Origin: Muribaculum sp.
GTDB taxonomy: Bacteria; Bacteroidota; Bacteroidia; Bacteroidales; Muribaculaceae
Direction of reading: 5' to 3'
NCBI GenBank assembly: GCA_023664085.1
Contig: JAMPGE010000016.1
Location: forward strand, 1 to 38,585
Length of the DNA: 38,585 nucleotides
In this document: piece after piece, positions 1 to 8,295 of the stretch
Layout of the letters: every line of letters starts with the position of its first letter
Position numbering within the stretch: position 1 is the stretch's first letter
Notes under the pieces: model-generated
What the model was told of the DNA's origin: nothing
What the model saw: only the letters and a program-made list of their open reading frames with translations
Databases searched by the model: none
Made by a program: the position numbers and the translations under genes

Positions 1-2
1 TG

Positions 3-296
3 CGCTTCCATGTCGGAGACCACGCAAAAACTCAAATTCAAGAAGCCTTTTATGCTTGCCTTGATACTTACGCACCAACTATCATCGCAAATAGAACTCC
101 GAAGCTGTGGGATCTAAGACGTAGACTTTCAGTTAAGGAAGCAAAACGTCTGCAAGGATTCCCAGACGATTTCATCATGCCTGTGCTTGATTGCCATGCA
201 CTAAAACAGTTAGGCAATTCTGTAAGCGTTCCCGTTATTCAACTCATTATGCAGTCTATGATAAAAGCGTATAATGATAATATTGCCGGCGAATGA
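3..296 (+). CDS. C5-cytosine DNA methyltransferase, 3' end (partial at window edge)
   Basis: An open frame enters from the left edge and ends at the TGA at 294-296, giving about 97 C-terminal residues. It shows conserved motif IX of C5-cytosine methyltransferases (LSVKEAKRLQGFPDDF) followed by motif X (ALKQLGNSVSVPVI), the part of the fold that closes the S-adenosylmethionine site. The catalytic PC motif and the target-recognition domain lie outside the window, so the methylated sequence cannot be predicted. The stop codon overlaps the start of the McrB-like gene in ATGA, so the two are translationally coupled in one operon. In such cassettes the methyltransferase protects host DNA from the downstream nuclease. 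Confidence 0.93.
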   Translation, partial: RFHVGDHAKTQIQEAFYACLDTYAPTIIANRTPKLWDLRRRLSVKEAKRLQGFPDDFIMPVLDCHALKQLGNSVSVPVIQLIMQSMIKAYNDNIAGE

Positions 297-3199
297 AATA
301 TATTAATCTTACATCTCTTGTCGCAGCGTATCAACGCAATGCAAAAACAACCTCTAATAAATTTTGGGGTGTTTTAGGCATATTGTATGCCATCCGAGAG
401 AATATTCTACCTGGAAAGTCTTACTCTTTCAACCCAGACCTTACCGCTCAATTCCTTGAAAACCTTTTTAACCTCGGAGAAAAAAAGGAATATTCAGGGT
501 CACGTAGTAAATATTATGCTATGTTTTCAAAGGTGTGGTTTGAAAGATTAGGCTCACTCATGTGCAGTGAGCAACCCAACTTTTTTGACGTGGCTGCATG
601 GTTCTTCCGTAGGGAAGAATTTTCATCAAATCCATCTCAATCTGATTTGATGAATCTTTTCTCTCAATATACAGGTTTTTCTACCCATCAAATGAAAACT
701 CTATTTTCGTTTGAGCCAAGAGAAATTCAATATAACGATGTCTTGTATAAGGACAGCCAATTGCTTTCCGAATTAAGCAAATTAAATTCCAACCCCAACA
801 ACTACACATCTGTTACCGCAGAGGGTAAATTTATTAAATCAAGTCCAGGCGCGTTTGGAAGCGCACCCTTCATCCAAACTCTATACTCCGCGCAGCAATC
901 TACTGAATGTTTGTTTCTTACGCAATTTCCTATATTTGATTACTATTTTACTGAAAATTCATCAGAAGAAATTGTCCGTCAGAAACCAATCTCAGAAACT
1001 GAGACTGTCGTAGAGGACTCTACCCTTAAGCAATTTGCCTACAAATTCTTTAAGTACCTTTATGACCTTGATAGATTTTCTGCTTTTTGGAACTCTGCCT
1101 TTAACGGCACCGGGTGGAATGACGCTACCTTTAGAACCATAAAAGATTCTGAAAAGGGCATTTACCTTACGGGGTTCTTACGTGCGGACAAGAATGACGA
1201 CGGCCAATATTTCCCTAATGGTTTTGAACTGGATGGTCATACATGGTTTTTGTCTACTAATTGGTGTAAACAGGAATTTGTTCCTGACACAAACAGTAGG
1301 CACGGCCTATCTGCAATTGGTATGCAGAGGTTGATAGAATACTTCTATCCCTCCCACTCTATGGAAATTTCAGAAAGCGGATACCGTTTAATCCGAAATA
1401 TTCCTCCTACGAAGTCTTATCAGTCCAAGATTCTTCCTGAATTTTGGAATCATGTTGGCCAAGCCACTCTTGAGGTTGATGCGAACTTCTCTAAACTGCC
1501 TCTTTATTATCATAAAGGCCATATTCGAGTACGTACCAATTATGGAGGAGCATGCAATTTCTCTGTTGGTTTCTATGATGATAAAAGTAATCGTGTCAAC
1601 AAAGATGTTTCTTTTATTTATGATGGTGTTACAGGTTCGGACAATGAACATCTTTTCTTTCTTGACACCGATATCAGAGACACCACAGCATTTATAAGAT
1701 TCATTCCCGTTTTCAACGAAGCATATCAAGGTTTATTCCAAATCTCAATTGAAGGTGAAACATACTCCTTCCTTGATTTAAGAGAAAAACCAACTGAACC
1801 GTATCGCAGCAAGAAACGTCGGCAAGTGATTTATTTCGGCGCTCCCGGAACTGGTAAGTCGTATGCGGTTAATAGCATTGTAAAAGCGGAGGCTCCTAAT
1901 CGAAATGTTCGTACAACGTTTCATCCGGACACTGATTACTCATCTTTTGTTGGTTGCTTCAAGCCTACCATGCGAGATGGGAATATTGAATATTCTTTTA
2001 CCCCACAAGCATTTGTCAATGCATACATCGGAGCGTGGAGTGACTTGTCCAAGCCCTTCTACCTTGTGATTGAGGAAATAAATCGAGGCAATTGCGCTCA
2101 GATTTTCGGTGATATATTCCAATTACTTGACCGTAATTCTTTCGGTGAATCAAACTATGGAATAAAACCAGACACTGATTTACAATCATATATCTTCAGC
2201 AAGTTAGGACTCCTTTCTAATCTTCCGGAAGAAATTCGATGCGGCTCTGAAATGCGGCTTCCCGCTAACTTGTTCATATACGCAACTATGAACACTTCAG
2301 ACCAATCTCTTTTCCCCATTGACTCTGCTTTCAAACGCAGATGGGATATGCGATATACCGCAATTAAGCCGGGAAAGAAAGACCATACACTCATTGTCGG
2401 TGGCCACCGTTACAATTGGACGTCCTTCATTAGGAAAGTAAACGAGCGTATATATAATCTGACAAAGTCTGAGGATAAACAACTGGGATATTGGTTCATT
2501 CAGCCTGACGACGACGGTAATATTGATTGGGAACTTTTTGTCAGCAAGGCTATCTTTTACATTTGGAACGATGTAGTGAAAGATTATGCCTCCATGGAGA
2601 AAGAAGATTCTCCATTCGGCAAAAAATTCTCCTTCTCTACATTCTTTGATGAAGACGGCAATCCTATAATTGACCAAACCGTGGCTTTTCTTGACGCTCT
2701 TGGTGTAGAGAAAGTTCTCGCAAATCCTCAGTCTTCAAATATTCAGGATAATTTAGACGATGATATGGAAGGGGACGAAGTAGATGACCTCAACGAAACT
2801 TCTTCACAAGGTAAGTCAACCGGGTCTAAATTTTCCTATGTGCTTGACGGTGAGAATTTCTCCGGCATAGGTAAAGCCATCATCGCCATTGTCAACAAAC
2901 TTGGAGAAAATTTCACCTTTGATGAAATTGCAGATTCGTTCAATCGTATTGTTAAGAAAACACACAAAAATGGTCCTGCTATCATGGCTCAACATCCGTC
3001 TGGGTTGAATCCCGACGAAAACGGACGTAACCGATGGTACGTTAATCCTTTCAAGGACAAAAACGGGAAAGAGTTCAGTCTAATATCTCTATGGCCTGAT
3101 TCTTATTTCGACCGTATTAAGGATTGGGTTGAATCTTATCCTGACCTTTTCCCACAGGGTTTCAAGCAAGTTCAAAATAAAATTCCCTCTGATGAATGA
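293..3199 (+). CDS. McrB-like AAA+ NTPase, motor subunit of the restriction system
   Basis: 968 residues. The AAA+ core carries Walker A GAPGTGKS (about 516-523), an McrB-type Walker B LVIEEINRGN (about 591-600) and the sensor/arginine-finger stretch MNTSDQSLFPIDSAFKRRW (about 666-684), all typical of McrB family GTPases. The roughly 500 residues before it are not recognised and should hold DNA recognition, as in McrB and LlaJI-type motor subunits. After an acidic linker (about 825-850) there is a C-terminal module of about 100 residues. The start ATG overlaps the methyltransferase stop, and the stop overlaps the next gene's start, both as ATGA. The inferred role is nucleotide-dependent assembly and translocation that activates the nuclease encoded next. 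Base composition is more AT-rich than the core genes to the right, consistent with a mobile defence cassette. Confidence 0.9.
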   Translation: MKYINLTSLVAAYQRNAKTTSNKFWGVLGILYAIRENILPGKSYSFNPDLTAQFLENLFNLGEKKEYSGSRSKYYAMFSKVWFERLGSLMCSEQPNFFDVAAWFFRREEFSSNPSQSDLMNLFSQYTGFSTHQMKTLFSFEPREIQYNDVLYKDSQLLSELSKLNSNPNNYTSVTAEGKFIKSSPGAFGSAPFIQTLYSAQQSTECLFLTQFPIFDYYFTENSSEEIVRQKPISETETVVEDSTLKQFAYKFFKYLYDLDRFSAFWNSAFNGTGWNDATFRTIKDSEKGIYLTGFLRADKNDDGQYFPNGFELDGHTWFLSTNWCKQEFVPDTNSRHGLSAIGMQRLIEYFYPSHSMEISESGYRLIRNIPPTKSYQSKILPEFWNHVGQATLEVDANFSKLPLYYHKGHIRVRTNYGGACNFSVGFYDDKSNRVNKDVSFIYDGVTGSDNEHLFFLDTDIRDTTAFIRFIPVFNEAYQGLFQISIEGETYSFLDLREKPTEPYRSKKRRQVIYFGAPGTGKSYAVNSIVKAEAPNRNVRTTFHPDTDYSSFVGCFKPTMRDGNIEYSFTPQAFVNAYIGAWSDLSKPFYLVIEEINRGNCAQIFGDIFQLLDRNSFGESNYGIKPDTDLQSYIFSKLGLLSNLPEEIRCGSEMRLPANLFIYATMNTSDQSLFPIDSAFKRRWDMRYTAIKPGKKDHTLIVGGHRYNWTSFIRKVNERIYNLTKSEDKQLGYWFIQPDDDGNIDWELFVSKAIFYIWNDVVKDYASMEKEDSPFGKKFSFSTFFDEDGNPIIDQTVAFLDALGVEKVLANPQSSNIQDNLDDDMEGDEVDDLNETSSQGKSTGSKFSYVLDGENFSGIGKAIIAIVNKLGENFTFDEIADSFNRIVKKTHKNGPAIMAQHPSGLNPDENGRNRWYVNPFKDKNGKEFSLISLWPDSYFDRIKDWVESYPDLFPQGFKQVQNKIPSDE

Positions 3200-4905
3200 A
3201 ACTTCTGATTGAGGATTTTCCGTACCCTGCCGACAAAGTCAAAGGACTTTTAGGGGGCGACCAGCCGTTTGAGACAGACGGCTTTTGTCGCATCCGCAAT
3301 GTCGGCTATTACTATAATTCCTCAATCAAAGATTGCGTTTTCGTTCTTCCCAAAGTCATTCTTGATTATAATGAGAATGACAAGGAAGAAACCGTTTTTC
3401 AAGAGTTCCATCCAACAGACATTATAGACGTTGATCAGAGTTTCCGCGATGAACGCTTGACCTCTGAGCAACGTGACTTTATCTATAGTCTCTCTACATG
3501 GATTTACCGTTCAATCGCTGAGTTCGCTCGATTGAACGAAGAATTGCCGGAAGAACAACGCTCTCGTATTATCTACCGTAAGCAATTCTCCAGTGTCAGT
3601 CTCAACGGCCAAAATACCGATGCCACATTGATTGACATTATTCTCTCGCTCATAAAATTCGCTAATGAAAACCGCGACTTCTTCATGTTCATTATCAAGA
3701 ACATTCATAGCGGTTTTAACAAAATCCATTGGAATAAGACAATTGCCACTAAGCAAGCTATCGTCCATAAAGGCGTTCCTCATTATTTTGAGGTCGTAAA
3801 TAAGAAAAAGCAAATCAACTTCGATGAAGAATTGCTAATCCTGTTTTTCTCAATTCTTCGTTATGTTCGTGATAAATACGGTTTTCCCGTTAACATATCG
3901 TTCAACTACGAATTGATTACCGGCACAAAATTTGAAGGCCTACTCCAGGGTTTCGGCAAGGCAAGACTCTTGCAGATAAAATACAAGTATTTTTCTGACA
4001 AGGCTCTCCAACTTTGGAATCTCTGCTATTGCTTCTTTGCAATGACAGAACAGATGGCCGCGAAACCGAGCGAGTCAGAGTATCTTTTTGTCTCCAATTA
4101 CAATATCGTTTTTGAGACGATGATTGATGAATTGATTTCCGACAAAAATATACCGTCGGCACTTCGCGACCAACGCGACGGAAAGATTGTTGACCACATC
4201 TATCCGTATGCCTCGCTCATCTCGCCTGATAATATTTACCATATCGGAGACAGTAAATATTACAAGATTGGAGGTGCCGTCCACGGCAACTCCGAGTATA
4301 AGCAATATACTTATGCTCGAAATGTTATTCATTTCAATCTTGACCTATGGCTCCGATATGGGGAAGGCGAAGCCCGTCAGAGGGGTGCATTGCCGTACGT
4401 TGACTCTATGACCGACGGCTACAACGTTACGCCCAACTTCTTCATCAGCGCAGAGGTTGACAAGGATTATGATTATACCAAAGACGGCGTACATCTCCGC
4501 AAGAATCACAATGGGAAGAATTATGCCATGACCCGCCACTTCAATAATCGATTGTTTGACCGCGATACTCTGTGGCTATCTCACTACGACATAAACTTCC
4601 TCTATGTTTTGGCGCTTTTCGTTTCTCCGAATCAAAGTCAGCGTGACGATTTCAAGGAAGAAATGCGCCACCGCTTCCGTCATCAAATAGTTGAACTTCT
4701 AAAAGCCAAATACTTCTTTTACAAGTTCAATTCATCCGACCATGCCGAGATGGAAGCTTTTGTTAACGTTAATTTCAGAGAACTCACCGGCAAACTTTTT
4801 CACTTCAACGATACACTGCTCATGGCTCTTGAAAAGAATGATGAAAAGACTACCGAATACCAGGATAAATTCTCCGGCTACTTCTCCTCTTACGAAATAT
4901 CATAA
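3196..4905 (+). CDS. LlaJI/McrC-like restriction endonuclease subunit
   Basis: 569 residues starting four bases inside the upstream stop (ATGA). The N-terminus (MKLLIEDFPYPADKVKGLLG) and overall length fit the LlaJI family of restriction subunits. A PD-(D/E)XK-type active site is visible as ISPDNIYHIGDSKYYK (D345, then D352-S353-K354), which resembles the D-x-K of McrC. The expected role is DNA cleavage once the McrB-like partner has bound and translocated. The gene order methyltransferase, McrB-like, LlaJI-like matches LlaJI- and BsuMI-type systems, in which the nuclease cuts unmethylated DNA, rather than the methyl-dependent McrBC of E. coli. The family call is from motif recognition; specificity is unknown. 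Confidence 0.85.
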   Translation: MKLLIEDFPYPADKVKGLLGGDQPFETDGFCRIRNVGYYYNSSIKDCVFVLPKVILDYNENDKEETVFQEFHPTDIIDVDQSFRDERLTSEQRDFIYSLSTWIYRSIAEFARLNEELPEEQRSRIIYRKQFSSVSLNGQNTDATLIDIILSLIKFANENRDFFMFIIKNIHSGFNKIHWNKTIATKQAIVHKGVPHYFEVVNKKKQINFDEELLILFFSILRYVRDKYGFPVNISFNYELITGTKFEGLLQGFGKARLLQIKYKYFSDKALQLWNLCYCFFAMTEQMAAKPSESEYLFVSNYNIVFETMIDELISDKNIPSALRDQRDGKIVDHIYPYASLISPDNIYHIGDSKYYKIGGAVHGNSEYKQYTYARNVIHFNLDLWLRYGEGEARQRGALPYVDSMTDGYNVTPNFFISAEVDKDYDYTKDGVHLRKNHNGKNYAMTRHFNNRLFDRDTLWLSHYDINFLYVLALFVSPNQSQRDDFKEEMRHRFRHQIVELLKAKYFFYKFNSSDHAEMEAFVNVNFRELTGKLFHFNDTLLMALEKNDEKTTEYQDKFSGYFSSYEIS

Positions 4906-5035
4906 ATCGCAATGAAATCATTCAAACTACTCATACATATGCTTCTCCTTTCCATCGGGAGAGCGAATATAAACTCTACGTCTATACGTTCAAACGAAAT
5001 TCTTAGTTAATAATTTTCATGTATATGTCAAGCAA

Positions 5036-5206
5036 ATGTTCAAAGCAATGGAACGACTGCATGAATTATCAATAAATCCCACAGGCAACTTATCAATCTA
5101 TTCATCAAACTGCAATAAAGCCGTCGAAGAATATACATCTGCATTGTCAGATTTGACCAATGAATCTGACATAGACTTCTCCGAATATATGAAAGACGAA
5201 GATTAG
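5036..5206 (+). CDS. possible small acidic protein (56 aa)
   Basis: A short reading frame lies 130 bases after the nuclease gene and translates to 56 residues (MFKAMERLHELSINPTGNLS...EYMKDED), ending in an acidic tail. No family is recognised and no ribosome site is visible, as is usual here. It could be a small accessory protein of the restriction cassette, a remnant of a larger gene, or chance. An even shorter frame of 32 codons at 4912-5010 is less convincing. The rest of 5207-5427 holds no gene; a short GC hairpin (GCGGCA/TGCCGC, 5296-5311) may end the cassette transcript. Confidence 0.3.
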   Translation: MFKAMERLHELSINPTGNLSIYSSNCNKAVEEYTSALSDLTNESDIDFSEYMKDED

Positions 5207-5427
5207 ATGCCAAGTCCAACCTTCAATCAGCAATAAACCATCAACCGCGCGTTCTTCGCACCAATATTAATGTTTGATTTAAGTTTCGGGGCGTTGCGGC
5301 ACCGCTGCCGCGCTTTCGTATATCAAGACTGAGATCTCGTCCGTAAGACTTCATCCTCTCATGGACTACAATTGATGGTCGGACTCGATTTTTTAGTTTT
5401 CCGGTGTAGAAATCTGAATTTTTTTTC

Positions 5428-5435
5428 TAACTTTG
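5428..5435 (+). promoter_or_regulatory. -7 promoter element for the DUF5606 gene
   Basis: TAACTTTG matches the Bacteroidota -7 consensus TAnnTTTG and lies 35 bases before the start codon, giving a leader of about 30 bases. No good -33 TTTG is seen at the expected distance. Confidence 0.5.
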
Positions 5436-5470
5436 CACTGAATTTCAATTAGAATTAATCGTAAAGCATT

Positions 5471-5917
5471 ATGTTACGCCAGATAATTTCCATCACCGGC
5501 AAGCCCGGTCTGTTTAAGATTGTGTCTCATAGCAATCGCAACATCATCGTGGAAGACCTTATCTCCAAGAAACGCTTCCCCGTATCAATGCGCGACAAAC
5601 TCGTGTCGCTCGGAGACATCGCCATGTATACTGACTCCGGCGACAAGCCTCTAAGTGAAATCCTTGATCTGCTGTATGCAAACCGCAAAGGAGAGAAAAT
5701 TGATGTGAAGAGCCTTTCCGCCACCGGTGACCTTCGCCCTCTCTTCCGCGAAGTTATACCCGACTTCGATGAAGACCGCGTATACGACAACGACATCAAG
5801 AAACTCTTCAATTGGTACAATATACTTACTGAAGCCGGCTTCACAGAATTCTCCGCCAAAGAAGAAGAAGAAAATAAAGAAGCATCCGAAGAAGCCGAAC
5901 AAGACAACAAGGCATAA
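5471..5917 (+). CDS. DUF5606 family conserved protein
   Basis: 148 residues. The N-terminal half (MLRQIISITGKPGLFKIVSH...VSMRDKLVSLGDIAMYT) matches the conserved Bacteroidota family DUF5606: a small barrel-like domain followed by a helical segment (about 55-125). The C-terminal 20 residues are a Glu/Lys-rich tail of low complexity. Function is unknown; it looks cytoplasmic, with no signal peptide or membrane segment. It has its own promoter and is followed by a strong terminator, so it appears monocistronic. Confidence 0.85.
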   Translation: MLRQIISITGKPGLFKIVSHSNRNIIVEDLISKKRFPVSMRDKLVSLGDIAMYTDSGDKPLSEILDLLYANRKGEKIDVKSLSATGDLRPLFREVIPDFDEDRVYDNDIKKLFNWYNILTEAGFTEFSAKEEEENKEASEEAEQDNKA

Positions 5918-5986
5918 TCCAGCAGTCCTTTCCGGTCATTGCGGATCTGCAATCAGCTGCTACGGTTGCGAAAATAAAGACTTACG

Positions 5987-6029
5987 CGTATGAGGTCAAA
6001 CTTTTGTTTGGCCTCATACGTTTTCTTTA
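5987..6029 (+). terminator. intrinsic terminator after the DUF5606 gene
   Basis: A 14-bp stem (CGTATGAGGTCAAA with TTTGGCCTCATACG, one G-U pair) with a 6-base loop, followed by TTTTCTTTA. Confidence 0.85.
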
Positions 6030-6101
6030 TTGAATAGAATGGCACATTTTTTGCTTCTTTATCAATAGCATTTGAATAGAATCTAAAAAAAACAAAACAA
6101 A

Positions 6102-6118
6102 CGGAAACCACGTTTCCG
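6102..6118 (+). promoter_or_regulatory. inverted repeat in the htpG leader
   Basis: CGGAAAC and GTTTCCG, perfectly complementary with a 3-base spacer, lie 23 bases upstream of the htpG start. This could be an operator or a small leader hairpin controlling a heat-shock gene. It is not a CIRCE element. The function is inferred only from position. Confidence 0.3.
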
Positions 6119-6140
6119 CATATAATATACTGTATAAGTT

Positions 6141-8174
6141 ATGACAAAAGGTAAAATCGGGGTTACTACTGAAAACATCTTCCCCGTAATCAAAAAATTT
6201 CTTTACAGCGATCACGAAATCTTTCTGCGTGAATTGGTATCAAACGCTATCGACGCCACCCGCAAACTCAAGACACTTGCCGCCTTTGGCGACTTCAAAG
6301 GAGAACTCGGCGAGATGAACGTTAAGGTCACCATCGACAAAGAAGCCGGCACACTCACCGTATCCGACCACGGCATCGGTATGGATGCCGATGATATTGA
6401 AAAATACATCAATCAGATTGCCTTCTCCGGAGCCGAAGAGTTCCTTGCAAAATACAAAGACAACGCCTCTACTATAATCGGACATTTCGGTCTGGGATTC
6501 TATTCCGCTTTCATGGTAAGCAAAAAGGTGGAGATTCGCTCCTTGAGTTATAAGGAAGGTGCCAAGGCCGTGGAATGGACTTGCGACGGAAGCCCCGAAT
6601 TTGAGATGAAGCAAATCGACAAAGCCGAAAGAGGCACTGACGTGATCCTCTATATCGACGACGACAACAAGGAATTTCTTGAGCAGCCGCGTATAGATGC
6701 CTTGCTGAAGAAATATTGCCGCTTCCTGCCCGTGCCCGTAATAAGCGGTAAGCAACAGGAATGGAAAGACGGCAAATATGTCAATTCTGACAAGGACAAT
6801 GTCATAAACGCCACCGAACCGCTTTGGACCCGTAAGCCCACCGAACTTTCAGATGAGGATTACGTCAGGTTCTATCATGAACTTGAACCGGGACAGGAGG
6901 ATCCGATGTTCTGGATCCATCTTAATGTAGACTTCCCGTTTACACTTACAGGTGTGCTCTTCTTCCCGAAGATCCACAACAATCTGGAGATCCGCAAGAA
7001 CAGAATACAGCTCTATAGCAATCAGGTCTTCGTCACGGATCAAGTGGAAGGCGTAGTGCCCGAATTCATGACAATCATGCAGGGTGTGATAGATTCCCCC
7101 GATATCCCGCTCAACGTATCGAGAAGCTATCTTCAGGCAGATCGGCGCGTGAAACAGATCTCTTCCTACATTTCAAAGAAAGTGGCTGAGAAACTCGACA
7201 AAATGTTTGTCGATGACCGAAACGCATATGAAGCCAAGTGGGACGATATCAAGATATTCATCGTATACGGAATGCTTACCGATGAAAAATTCTTTGAGCA
7301 GGCCCGCAAGTTCTTCCTCTTCAAAGATGTGGAAGGAAAGTACTATACCCTCGATGAATACAAAGCCCTCGTGGAAGCCAATCAGACCGACAAAGACGGC
7401 AACATCGTATACCTCTACGCCACCGATAAGACCGCGCAGTATTCCTACATTCAGGAAGCCCAGGATAAGGGCTACAACGTACTCTTACTTGACGGACAGC
7501 TCGATTCTCATCTCATGGCCATGCTTGAGTCCAAACTTGAGAAGACCCGTTTCGTTCGCGTGGACTCCGATATTCCGGAACGCCTCATTCCTAAAAAAGA
7601 TGACAAAAGTTCCGATCTGTCCGCCCTTCAACTCGACATTGCCGTAGATCTCTTCAAGAGTCAGATTCCGGAAATTGAAAACGCCAACTTCATCGTAGAA
7701 TGTCAGGCCCTTGATGCGAAATCAGCGCCCGCCGTGATCGCACAGAACGAATTCATGCGACGCATGAAAGAGATGGCCGAACTCCAGCCCGGCGGCGCCA
7801 TGTTCGGTTCTCTCCCGGATAGCTTCACCATGGTAATCAACACTGAGCAACCTTCCGTAAAAAAACTGATCGAAGATGCGGTGACGGCCCTCGACACGGA
7901 AGTGTCCGCTCTTCGTCAGCAAATCGACACCGCCAATGAAGAGATCACCAAAGCACGCAAAGAAGCCGGGGATAAGAAGGAGTCCGCTCCAGATCTCTCC
8001 GCTCTTGAGAAGACGGTGGCTGATGCCCGGGCCAAGAAAGAGAGTGTGATCGCAGCTTATGCATCGCAGCAACCCGTGATCCAACAGATCATTGATCTGG
8101 CCCTGCTTCGCTCCAATATGCTTAAAGGAAAGAGCCTGAGCGATTTTATCGACAGGTCCATATCTTTGCTCTGA
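6141..8174 (+). CDS. htpG: molecular chaperone HtpG (bacterial Hsp90)
   Basis: 677 residues, longer than the E. coli protein (about 624) but normal for Bacteroidota. The N-terminal GHKL ATPase domain shows ELVSNAIDATRKL, the ATP-lid region DHGIGMDADDIEKYINQIAFSG and GHFGLGFYSAFMV. The middle domain contains NVSRSYLQADRRVKQIS, which includes the conserved catalytic-loop arginine region. The C-terminal part includes a charged coiled coil (about 595-645) and dimerisation helices. It is a cytosolic ATP-dependent chaperone dimer. The start at MTKGKIGVTTENIFPVIK fits the family alignment. The gene is monocistronic between two terminators. Confidence 0.97.
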   Translation: MTKGKIGVTTENIFPVIKKFLYSDHEIFLRELVSNAIDATRKLKTLAAFGDFKGELGEMNVKVTIDKEAGTLTVSDHGIGMDADDIEKYINQIAFSGAEEFLAKYKDNASTIIGHFGLGFYSAFMVSKKVEIRSLSYKEGAKAVEWTCDGSPEFEMKQIDKAERGTDVILYIDDDNKEFLEQPRIDALLKKYCRFLPVPVISGKQQEWKDGKYVNSDKDNVINATEPLWTRKPTELSDEDYVRFYHELEPGQEDPMFWIHLNVDFPFTLTGVLFFPKIHNNLEIRKNRIQLYSNQVFVTDQVEGVVPEFMTIMQGVIDSPDIPLNVSRSYLQADRRVKQISSYISKKVAEKLDKMFVDDRNAYEAKWDDIKIFIVYGMLTDEKFFEQARKFFLFKDVEGKYYTLDEYKALVEANQTDKDGNIVYLYATDKTAQYSYIQEAQDKGYNVLLLDGQLDSHLMAMLESKLEKTRFVRVDSDIPERLIPKKDDKSSDLSALQLDIAVDLFKSQIPEIENANFIVECQALDAKSAPAVIAQNEFMRRMKEMAELQPGGAMFGSLPDSFTMVINTEQPSVKKLIEDAVTALDTEVSALRQQIDTANEEITKARKEAGDKKESAPDLSALEKTVADARAKKESVIAAYASQQPVIQQIIDLALLRSNMLKGKSLSDFIDRSISLL

Positions 8175-8233
8175 TCGCTAAATCTCCTCTCCCAATTCTG
8201 CTCACAGGATGGATCAAACAATATAACCGACAA

Positions 8234-8276
8234 GAATCCGGAAGTATGCGTAACGCAAACTTCCGGATTCCTGTTT
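8234..8276. terminator. terminator between convergent htpG and the permease gene
   Basis: A perfect 12-bp stem (GAATCCGGAAGT with ACTTCCGGATTC), extended inside by TGCG/CGCA after one mismatch, is followed on + by CTGTTTTT. It sits between the htpG stop and the end of the opposing gene and probably works mainly for htpG. Confidence 0.8.
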
Positions 8277-8295
8277 TTATGAGAATAGCTACAGT

